Source: Tenacibaculum sp. MAR_2009_124 (lineage in GTDB: Bacteria > Bacteroidota > Bacteroidia > Flavobacteriales > Flavobacteriaceae). From it: a stretch of 64,000 nucleotides of DNA. How positions within the stretch are numbered: the stretch's first letter is position 1; the number at the start of each line of letters is the position of its first letter. The notes under the pieces are model-generated. The model made no database searches and had not been told where the DNA came from. It was given only the letters and a program-made list of their open reading frames with translations. Positions 56,515-64,000 of the stretch are shown piece after piece. Location of the stretch: NCBI RefSeq assembly GCF_900105455.1, contig NZ_FNSF01000001.1:501001-565000 (forward strand), written 5' to 3'. Both the position numbers and the translations under genes were made by a program.

Positions 56515-58599
56515 ATGAAGAACCTGAATATAATCTGTTTATTCTTAGGAATAATCTCAAACATTTATTCACAAAAAGAAATTGGTGGTCAGGCTTCTGA
56601 AGTGAAAGTTATAGCCACCGTATCGAATAAAAAGATACTATTGAGATGGGGAGTTACTACACCAAGAGCTTGGAAATATGCGAATAAATATGGTTATCAT
56701 ATCGAGCGAAAAACTATTGTAAAAAATGGAGTAGTACAACAACAACCTAAAGTAGAATTATTGACACCTATCCCTATTAAGCCTCGCCCAATGATGGAAT
56801 GGAAGGAGTTTACTGAAAATAACGTAAACGCCGCTATTGCAGCGCAAGCCTTATATGGAGAAGAGTTTGAAGTAGATATGAACAATGGAGGAAATGGTAT
56901 TCTAAATATTATAAACAAAGCACAAGCTTTGGAGCAACGTTTTACATTCGCTTTACATGCGGCAGATCAAGATTTCGAAGTAGCAAAATTTTCAGGATTG
57001 GCTTTCGAAGATATTACTGTAAAGGAAGGTGAGAATTATTTGTATAACATACGTGTCGCAATTCCAGAAAATGAAAATAAAAAAGTAAAAAAAGGAGGTG
57101 TTTATATTGGTTTAAGAGATAAAAAACCTTTGCCTGAACCTAAGGAGTTTGTCGGAGTTTTTAAAGATAAAACGGTGCTTTTATCTTGGAATCAAGCGAT
57201 TGTAAGTAGTTTCTATACCAACTATATTATTGAAAAATCGGAAGATGCAGGGAAGAGTTTTAAAGAATTATTAGGAACACCTTTAGTTGATTTAGGAGGA
57301 AGGGAACGAAACCCATCTAATAGAATGATGTATATCGACAGTCTTTTCCAGAACAATAAAGTATATCAATACCGAATAAAAGGAGTCTCTCCTTTTGGAA
57401 TAGAGGGGCCTTATTCGAAAGTGGTTTCAGGAAAGGGAATCACACCATTAACTTTTACACCTTTTATTTCGGATGTATTGGTTGATAATTATGGAGTTAT
57501 GTTAAAGTGGGAGTTTTCGGGAGAAGCGATACATACTTTAAAAAAGTTTAAGTTATTACGATCAAATACACCTAAAGGGAAGTATTTGGTAATAAACGAC
57601 AATATTTCGAAAAATCAGCGGAGTATCCGTTTAACAGGACTCCAACCAGTTAATTATTATAAAATAGTAGGAGTGGGTTTTGATGGAGGAACAAGAACGT
57701 CATTTCCAAAAATGGTGCAACCCGATGATAGTACTCCACCGGCAATACCTTCCTTGTTAAATGGAACAATCGACTCTTTAGGAGTCGTGAGACTTCAATG
57801 GAAGAAAAATACTGAAATCGACTTTTTAGGATATAGGGTTTTCAAAGCAAATCTTAAAACAGATGAATTCACGCAAATAACTTTTGAACCAGTTCCTCAA
57901 AACTCTATTACCGATACAATCAATATTAAAACTTTAAATAAGCATATATATTATAAAGTACAGTCTTTCGATAAACGCTATAATCCATCTGAATTCTCTG
58001 AGGTTATAGAATTAAAAAGACCTGATATCGTACCGCCAACACAACCCGTTTTTACGTTGTTTAATGCGGATAAAGGAGTTGTATTATTAAAATGGATTAA
58101 CAGTACCAGTGAAGATGCGGAAACTACCAGTATATACAGAAAAGAAAGAGGAGTCGAGGAACCTTGGCAGTTACTAGCGACAATTCCATTGCCTACTACT
58201 GAATATGAAGATAGAACTGGTATTCCTGATAAAACGTACTTATATACGGCTTTAACGACAGATGAATCGGGGTTAGAGTCGGAACCAATTACTCCCTTAA
58301 AAATTACTATTATTGATAATAGACCAAAGCCTATAATAGAAAGGTTCGTTGCAGAGGCCAATAGAATTGAAAATTATATTCGTTTGAATTGGACTTATAA
58401 GCATGATGGTTTAAAAGGGTTTAATCTTTATAAAGCGAAAGAAGGAAAAAAGCCCTCACTTTATAAAGTTTTTGGAAATGAAACCAATAAGTTTTTGGAC
58501 AAAAACCTATTGATTAATACAAAGTATTCATATCTATTACAAGCAATTTTCGAGACAGGCGCCAAGTCTCCCTTGAAAAAAATTGAAATTAACTACTAA
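56515..58599 (+). CDS. Exported fibronectin type III repeat protein
   Basis: The start is ATG 56515 (MKNLNIICLFLGIISNIYSQ), one base after the preceding stop, giving 694 residues; upstream ATGs at 56491 and 56506 would overlap the previous gene and spoil the signal peptide. The mature protein has an N-terminal domain (about 22-200) and then at least four fibronectin type III-like domains. They are recognised by repeated strands such as VLLSWNQAIVSSFYTNYIIEKS, VRLQWKKNTEIDFLGYRVFKA, VLLKWINSTSEDAETTSIYRK and IRLNWTYKHDGLKGFNLYKA. It has no enzyme motif and no T9SS tail. It is probably a periplasmic or surface scaffold acting with the neighbouring giant protein and the SprB-repeat protein. Confidence 0.88.
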   Translation: MKNLNIICLFLGIISNIYSQKEIGGQASEVKVIATVSNKKILLRWGVTTPRAWKYANKYGYHIERKTIVKNGVVQQQPKVELLTPIPIKPRPMMEWKEFTENNVNAAIAAQALYGEEFEVDMNNGGNGILNIINKAQALEQRFTFALHAADQDFEVAKFSGLAFEDITVKEGENYLYNIRVAIPENENKKVKKGGVYIGLRDKKPLPEPKEFVGVFKDKTVLLSWNQAIVSSFYTNYIIEKSEDAGKSFKELLGTPLVDLGGRERNPSNRMMYIDSLFQNNKVYQYRIKGVSPFGIEGPYSKVVSGKGITPLTFTPFISDVLVDNYGVMLKWEFSGEAIHTLKKFKLLRSNTPKGKYLVINDNISKNQRSIRLTGLQPVNYYKIVGVGFDGGTRTSFPKMVQPDDSTPPAIPSLLNGTIDSLGVVRLQWKKNTEIDFLGYRVFKANLKTDEFTQITFEPVPQNSITDTINIKTLNKHIYYKVQSFDKRYNPSEFSEVIELKRPDIVPPTQPVFTLFNADKGVVLLKWINSTSEDAETTSIYRKERGVEEPWQLLATIPLPTTEYEDRTGIPDKTYLYTALTTDESGLESEPITPLKITIIDNRPKPIIERFVAEANRIENYIRLNWTYKHDGLKGFNLYKAKEGKKPSLYKVFGNETNKFLDKNLLINTKYSYLLQAIFETGAKSPLKKIEINY

Positions 58600-58611
58600 A
58601 CTTTAAGCAGT

Positions 58612-61600
58612 ATGAAAAAAAATATATTTATTACTCTATTCTTATTGCTATCTATATCATCAATAGCTCAAACGTATACGTTAAAAATCAATGGATATAT
58701 AGGTCAAGGAAGCTCGAGCTGTGGAACGAATAAAAACGGATTAAAAGAAATAAGGGTATACTTTAGTAACGGCAGATCGGAACGATTTGCTTATAATCCC
58801 TCTCAATTTATTAATAGAAGCTTTTCATATCAAAAGAATTATAGTACTAGTAAAAGAGTAACTAAGGTTATGTTTCACACGATAACTAGAAAGAGAAGAA
58901 AATGGGGAGGGTGTAGAAGTTCAAGAGAAACGAGAAAAACTGTAAATGTTAGTGGGACATGTTATTCAAGAAGATATACTAAAAATCAGGTATTTCGTGA
59001 TGGAATAAATTCAGGGTGGGCTCAAATTACTATGACACCCAATATGAGTATTTCATTCGTTGGAGGTAGTGCTACATCTGCTACTATTTGTGAAAATGCT
59101 TCTAAGACTCTTCGAGCAACATCAGGATTTAGTCCAGGTTCGAGCGTATATAATTGGGAGTTTTTTGATGCTATAAATACCGCAACTCAAACACACCCTA
59201 ATTATCAAAGATTACTTAATAATGTTTCAAATTTAGAAAATCAAGCTCGAGGTTGTTATACTGGAGGATGGGATTGGAGATGCGAAATGATCTTGGAACA
59301 ATTAGATATTGCTCGTGCGGCATTGAGGAATTATTCTGGACCTCGAACACGTCAAGTACCTGTTTGGCGATCTATTTCGGCAGGTCGTGGACGAACAAGT
59401 TTTAATTTAAGATTAAGTCATTTATACTCTAGAGCTGCCGATCGAAGAAGGGCATTAACAAGAACCATAAATATTCGAGTAAAACCTGGTTGTTCTGGAA
59501 GTTATGTATCAAGAACAATTGGTATCCGTTTTTTACCAGAAGGGCCTAAAACAATAAGAGCTCCTTCAGTAAAACAACCAACATGTTCGTACAGCACTGA
59601 TGCGAATTTTACACTGTATTTTAATAGACAAATTAGTAGTGGAGAGCGTGTTAATATTAACTTGTTAAAAAAACTAAGGCATTCAAATAGGTATGTTTCA
59701 GTTGGTAATAGAACTAACATAAGATCTTTCAGAAGGGTTCGAGGAAATTGGGTATATGATTGGAATTCTGGAGATTTAGAAGGAGGTAATTATAAGGTTG
59801 AAATAACCGGGTTTCGAAGTGGAAGTTCTGAAACTTGTGGTCGAGATAGTTTTACTTTTAATATAACGAAACCAGCTGCAGTAACATATAACGCAACCAA
59901 AAACCAAGATGAAACTTGTTTTGGAAGGAGAGATGGGAAAATTACAATTACGGCTTCAGGAGGTTCTAGAAGTTTTGTGTATAGTTTAAATAATGGACGA
60001 ACTTGGAGCAGATCATTTTCTGGATGGACACAAGTGACCAACCTTACTCCAAATAATTATATCATTAAGGTTAAAGACTCAAAGGGGTGTGTTCAACAAG
60101 GTAAACCTAATATACCTATTAGAATTAATTCAAAAACGGATATTAGGCATTCTACAGGTTCTGTTATTATGCCTAGTGCTTTTGGTGCTAGTGATGCGTC
60201 TATAAGTTTTAACTGGGTGCAAGGTGGAACACCGTTCTCAAATTATTATAACTATAGGGTCTTAATTAATGGGAGTTCTTCAAATACAAGAACAGGAAGA
60301 GCTTATACGAGAAGTTTTAGTATTAGCAATTTACCAGCAGGAAATCATAAAATTATTTATACTGATAAAAATGGTTGTACGAAACAACTCAATTTACCCA
60401 GAATAACAAATCCTGCCCGAGTAAGCTTTTCTGTTTCGGCAGTAGCACCAGATTGTTTTGGCGAACAGGGGCGTATTAATGTATCAGGGATCGGAGGTGG
60501 ATATTCTGATTATACGGTTTTTATCAAGCAAGGAAACATTGTTAGGCGAACTATTTATAATGTGCGAAATACTACTTCTGTAGATGTTAATCCGGGTAAT
60601 TATACTGTTGAGGTAAAGGATACAAGAAGTGGGGAGGCTCAAAGAAGTATTACAGTTGGTGGACAAACGGAGGTAAGAATAGCGAATGTTTTTACAGATA
60701 GAATTAAATGTAATGGGCAAAAAGCTAGAGTAACCGTAGTAGGAACTGGAGGTAAAACAGGAAGATATCAATATGCTGTTTGGAAAGGAAATAGAACCGT
60801 ATGGCAAAGCAGTAATGTGTTTTTTCTTGATGAAAATCAATATGTTGGATATCGATTTAGAATCAGAGATATTAATATAAGAAGTTGTATGTCTACAATT
60901 TCTAGTCCAATAAGAATTACAGAACCCGACCCAATTGAAATTACTAGAGTGAATAAGACTCATAATATGGTTTTCAATGGAAGCTCAGGAAGTATAAATT
61001 TAACAATTCGTGGAGGAACACCAGGTTATACTGTTACTTGGAGGAAGCGAGGCGATGGTTCTTTCTCTAAATCAGGAGCTAGTATTTCAGGACTAAGAGC
61101 TGGTTTTTATGTTGCCACAATTAGAGACGTAAATTCATGTATAATTACCTCTAATGAAATTGAAATTACCGAATTACCTGAATTAAGAGTACAATTAAGA
61201 ATATCAAGAGCTATAAATTGTCATGGAGGAAGAGGAGATTTAAGAGCTCAAGTATCTGGAGGTTCAGGATCGTATACCTATAGATGGAAGAGAAATGGTG
61301 TTAATGTAACGAGCTTTGGTGACGCTATTATAAATAGAGTTGAAGGGAATTATTCTGTTACTGTAAACGATGGGTATACAAGTAAAACGGAATTCATTTC
61401 GTTAACACAACCCACTCCTTTAAATTTCAATATATCAAAGACCGATGTTACTTGTTTTGGAGTAAGTAATGGAAGTATAAAGTTAGATGTTGGAGGAGGA
61501 ACAGGAAATTATTTTTATTCGATAGATAATAAAAACACCTATGTTTCAACTACTACTTTATCAAACAATACAATTCGTGGGCTTTCTAATAATACATATA

Positions 61601-64000
61601 ATGTATGGTTAAAAGATAGTAATGGATGTGAAGTTGATGCCGTAAGAACAGTTACTATTACCCAGCCATCTGAGTTGATACTTCAATTAAATTCTATTGT
61701 AAATTGTGATGTTCCCGGAGGCAATACAGGAAGTATTTCAATAAATACATCAGGGGGTATTCCATCTCATGTTTATCAATGGACAAAAGCGGGTGATGTT
61801 TCGTTTTCAGAAACAACAAAAGATATAAATGATCTTTTTGCTGGATTTTATACTGTAAAAGTAATTGATTCAAATGGGTGCGAAAAAACAAATACATTTG
61901 AAGTAAAAGAGCCACAACCTTTAGTAGTATCAATTACACAAACACAAGAAATACCATGTTTTGGTGATAGTAAGGCAGTATTGAAAGCAACTGTAGACGG
62001 TGGTTACCCTATTATTTCAACACCAGCAGATTTCACGTATAAGTGGTTTTCAATTGTAGGGAATGATAAAATTCCTCTAAACACTGACTATTCTTTAAAT
62101 TCAATTTCTGATTTACCAATTGGAAAGTATAGAATTGAAGCTTCAGATATTAAAGGAGAAGAAAACTTTGCGGAGATTATTGTTTCGCAACCAGAGATAC
62201 TTGGGGTGAGTCAGCAAACTATAAAGAATGTTAGTTGTTATGGCGGTAATGATGGAGAAATTACAATTAATGTTACAGGAGGAACATCGGGATACTCGTA
62301 CAAATGGTCTAAACATGGTGATCCAAGTTTCAATGCTATAAGTAAAGATATTTCAGGTCTTCAAGAGGGAGTTTATTTTGTTGAAGTTACCGACGCGAAT
62401 TCTTGTGTTGTTGTTTCAGAAGATATAAAAATTAAACAGCCAAGTTCTGGAATTTCAATTGATGCAGTAACCATTACAAATTTAAGAGGGTTTGAAACAA
62501 ATGATGGAAGTATCGTAATTTCGGCCATTGGGGGAACTCCTAATTATACTTATGAATGGAGAACAGTTCCTAATAATCATATCTTAGGAACTGAAAGCAG
62601 TATTGAGAATCTTGAAGCTGGAGAGTATAAAGTAATAATTAAAGATAGAAATAATTGTGTTTTTAATCAAAATTATACCGTAACACAGCCATCTAAATTA
62701 ATAGTTTCAAACATAGTTCAAACCAATGAAATATTATGTGAAGGAGATGAAACAGTTCGTTTAGATATGATTGTTGAAGGAGGAGTTGCCCCCTACACTT
62801 ATAATTGGTATTTGAAAGGAGATTCTACAGTATTATCAACAAATAGTTTTGTTGAAAACCTTGGAGCTGGTATTTATGTTGCTGAAGTAATCGATGCAAA
62901 TTTGATTAAAGCAGAAAGAGAATTTACCGTAACAGAACCAACTCAATTAGATTTAGGAGCAGTTACAATAACGGATGTATTATGTTTTGGAGAGGCAACG
63001 GGAGCTATTAACGTAAATGCTATTGGTGGAACACCTCCATATACTTACAGTTGGAGGCACGGTGAGAGCGAAGCTAATATTTCAACATTATTAGCGGGAA
63101 GTTATATGCTAACGGTTAGAGATAAGAATTTCTGTGAAATAACAAGAGTTTTTGAAGTAAAATCTCCATTAGCTCCAATATCCATAAGTTTAGTTGAGAA
63201 GAATGACGCTACAGGTTTCGGTCTATCAAATGGAAGTATAAAGGTAGCGATAGCGGGTGGTACACCTAATTATAGTTATCAATGGAAAAACTCGCTTGGA
63301 GACATCTTATCAAGTACCACTCATGAAATTGATGATTTAAAAGCAGATACTTACGAGTTAACTATCGAAGATGGTAATGGATGTATAAAACAATCTAGTT
63401 ATACAATTACGCAACCGGAAATACTAGAAGCATCAATTGCATACGGAACGATTTTATGTCATGGAGAAAAAGCACAACTGAAAGCTCTAGTTCAAGGAGG
63501 TGTGACACCATATACATACGTGTGGAAGAATCATGAAAACCAAGTAATATCAAATGTTGATTTTATTGAAGTGCATGCTGGAATATATTCATTAGAAGTT
63601 ACCGATAACAATAATAACGTAACTCAGGTAAATAATATCATTTTAACAGAACCACCATTACTTGAATTTGCAGATATAAACATTACGGACGTATTATGTT
63701 ATCGAAATAATACTGGAAGGATAAGTGTAAATGTTAATGGTGGAGTTGGTCCATATACTTACAGCTGGAGGCATGGAGCTATTGGAAGTGAATTAACAGA
63801 CCTTTTAGCAGGAAGTTATACAGTTACAGTTAGAGATAAAAACCTTTGTGAAATTTCTAGAATAGTTGAGGTACAATCTCCTTTAGCTCCTTTAGAAATT
63901 ACCTTAGTTGAAAAGGTTGATGCTACTGGTTTTGAGTTGACTAATGGTAAAATTGAAGTAAATATTACCGGAGGAACAGTCGGATACACCTATGTATGGA
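58612..64000 (+). CDS. Giant SprB-repeat surface protein (3' end outside window)
   Basis: ATG 58612 (MKKNIFITLFLLLSISSIAQ) opens a frame that stays open to the window edge, at least 1796 residues. After the signal peptide comes an Arg/Ser/Cys-rich N-terminal region (to about residue 400) with no known domain. It is followed by about 16 SprB-type repeats of roughly 80 residues, each built on a C-(F/Y/H)-G core, GGTxxYTYxW and (L/I)xAGxYxVxVxDxNxC motifs. SprB is the mobile gliding adhesin of Flavobacterium, and such repeats mark T9SS-exported surface adhesins; the T9SS tail expected at the C-terminus is not visible. It lies 12 bases after the FN3 gene and is the last visible gene of the cluster. 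It is probably a long surface filament or adhesin. Confidence 0.9.
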   Translation, partial: MKKNIFITLFLLLSISSIAQTYTLKINGYIGQGSSSCGTNKNGLKEIRVYFSNGRSERFAYNPSQFINRSFSYQKNYSTSKRVTKVMFHTITRKRRKWGGCRSSRETRKTVNVSGTCYSRRYTKNQVFRDGINSGWAQITMTPNMSISFVGGSATSATICENASKTLRATSGFSPGSSVYNWEFFDAINTATQTHPNYQRLLNNVSNLENQARGCYTGGWDWRCEMILEQLDIARAALRNYSGPRTRQVPVWRSISAGRGRTSFNLRLSHLYSRAADRRRALTRTINIRVKPGCSGSYVSRTIGIRFLPEGPKTIRAPSVKQPTCSYSTDANFTLYFNRQISSGERVNINLLKKLRHSNRYVSVGNRTNIRSFRRVRGNWVYDWNSGDLEGGNYKVEITGFRSGSSETCGRDSFTFNITKPAAVTYNATKNQDETCFGRRDGKITITASGGSRSFVYSLNNGRTWSRSFSGWTQVTNLTPNNYIIKVKDSKGCVQQGKPNIPIRINSKTDIRHSTGSVIMPSAFGASDASISFNWVQGGTPFSNYYNYRVLINGSSSNTRTGRAYTRSFSISNLPAGNHKIIYTDKNGCTKQLNLPRITNPARVSFSVSAVAPDCFGEQGRINVSGIGGGYSDYTVFIKQGNIVRRTIYNVRNTTSVDVNPGNYTVEVKDTRSGEAQRSITVGGQTEVRIANVFTDRIKCNGQKARVTVVGTGGKTGRYQYAVWKGNRTVWQSSNVFFLDENQYVGYRFRIRDINIRSCMSTISSPIRITEPDPIEITRVNKTHNMVFNGSSGSINLTIRGGTPGYTVTWRKRGDGSFSKSGASISGLRAGFYVATIRDVNSCIITSNEIEITELPELRVQLRISRAINCHGGRGDLRAQVSGGSGSYTYRWKRNGVNVTSFGDAIINRVEGNYSVTVNDGYTSKTEFISLTQPTPLNFNISKTDVTCFGVSNGSIKLDVGGGTGNYFYSIDNKNTYVSTTTLSNNTIRGLSNNTYNVWLKDSNGCEVDAVRTVTITQPSELILQLNSIVNCDVPGGNTGSISINTSGGIPSHVYQWTKAGDVSFSETTKDINDLFAGFYTVKVIDSNGCEKTNTFEVKEPQPLVVSITQTQEIPCFGDSKAVLKATVDGGYPIISTPADFTYKWFSIVGNDKIPLNTDYSLNSISDLPIGKYRIEASDIKGEENFAEIIVSQPEILGVSQQTIKNVSCYGGNDGEITINVTGGTSGYSYKWSKHGDPSFNAISKDISGLQEGVYFVEVTDANSCVVVSEDIKIKQPSSGISIDAVTITNLRGFETNDGSIVISAIGGTPNYTYEWRTVPNNHILGTESSIENLEAGEYKVIIKDRNNCVFNQNYTVTQPSKLIVSNIVQTNEILCEGDETVRLDMIVEGGVAPYTYNWYLKGDSTVLSTNSFVENLGAGIYVAEVIDANLIKAEREFTVTEPTQLDLGAVTITDVLCFGEATGAINVNAIGGTPPYTYSWRHGESEANISTLLAGSYMLTVRDKNFCEITRVFEVKSPLAPISISLVEKNDATGFGLSNGSIKVAIAGGTPNYSYQWKNSLGDILSSTTHEIDDLKADTYELTIEDGNGCIKQSSYTITQPEILEASIAYGTILCHGEKAQLKALVQGGVTPYTYVWKNHENQVISNVDFIEVHAGIYSLEVTDNNNNVTQVNNIILTEPPLLEFADINITDVLCYRNNTGRISVNVNGGVGPYTYSWRHGAIGSELTDLLAGSYTVTVRDKNLCEISRIVEVQSPLAPLEITLVEKVDATGFELTNGKIEVNITGGTVGYTYVW
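61957..64000 (+). repeat. Higher-order tandem repeats in the SprB-type gene
   Basis: The last nine SprB-type modules are arranged as three triplets starting at about 61957, 62737 and 63457 (spacing 780 and 720 bases). In each triplet the first two modules carry a Cys near the start, as in LCFG or SCYG, and the third lacks it (ATGFGLSNGSI, ATGFELTNGKI, TNLRGFETNDGSI). The last two triplets are the most alike, sharing PYTYSWRHG, LAGSY, TVRDKN and SPLAP at a 714-base spacing. Confidence 0.8.

Noticed and set aside
57978..58361. 127-codon minus-strand frame inside the FN3 gene
   Set aside because: It lies wholly antisense to a well-supported exported protein and shows no recognisable family.
60484..60963. 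159-codon minus-strand frame inside the SprB-repeat gene
   Set aside because: It is rich in Ser, Ile and Asn as expected from reading a repeat gene backwards; the plus frame is continuous from 58612 to 64000.
61957..64000. CRISPR-like or transposon-like tandem repeats
   Set aside because: The periodicity is at the protein level with diverged DNA and no constant short repeat with variable spacers; it is a protein repeat.
1..64000. tRNA, rRNA, insertion sequences and prophage genes
   Set aside because: I looked for cloverleaf arms, transposase motifs and phage structural genes and found nothing convincing.

Overview
The window is low-GC chromosomal DNA from a member of the Bacteroidetes, most likely a marine Flavobacteriaceae (Tenacibaculum/Aquimarina-like; the genus is a guess). 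This rests on TAnnTTTG-type -7 promoter elements (for example TATATTTG, TACATTTG, TAAGTTTG), near absence of Shine-Dalgarno sequences, FecI/FecR/TonB-receptor sets, a chitinase with a type IX secretion (T9SS) sorting tail, SprB-type repeats, a CCC-motif membrane protein and a bacillithiol-linked YtxJ protein. No tRNA, rRNA, CRISPR array or insertion sequence was recognised.

Positions 1-23,000 are mostly ordinary chromosome. In order: the N-terminal part of an SF1-type helicase running off the left edge; an operon of YbaB, a DUF2752 protein and a CCC-motif membrane protein; a lipoprotein S9 (oligopeptidase B-like) peptidase; a cysteine-synthase-family enzyme; a lipoprotein; ClpB; YtxJ; a DEAH helicase; fumarylacetoacetase; GlyA; further lipoproteins and a Kelch protein; a secreted metallo-beta-lactamase-fold enzyme divergent from a membrane LytTR regulator; RmuC; and an acyltransferase paired with a PqqB-like lipoprotein.

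Positions 23,000-30,600 (minus strand) hold an ECF sigma factor, a FecR anti-sigma factor, an STN-domain TonB-dependent receptor and a second related receptor without STN. This is a cell-surface signalling and uptake locus. Positions 30,700-43,260 hold YchF, a DUF2461 protein, an SDR dehydrogenase and a TetR repressor (each preceded by a copy of the same 22-bp palindrome), two tandem MATE efflux pumps, a thioesterase, a DEAD-box helicase with a TRIC-type channel, a large modular GH18 chitinase exported by T9SS, and a LysM protein.

Positions 43,290-64,000 form one co-directional, tightly packed cluster of six genes and are the most interesting part. They encode: an outer-membrane beta-barrel protein with a long charged helical tail; a 1768-residue TANFOR/fibronectin-type surface protein with a zinc-protease motif, a possible His/Cys autoprocessing domain and a C-terminal DGGH-type nuclease toxin; a putative immunity protein whose ATG directly follows the toxin stop; a 1536-residue secreted protein of unknown fold; an FN3 repeat protein; and a giant SprB-repeat adhesin running off the right edge. 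I interpret this as a polymorphic-toxin/surface-display locus. The toxin-immunity reading is well supported by sequence and order; the idea that the six genes form one delivery apparatus is inference.
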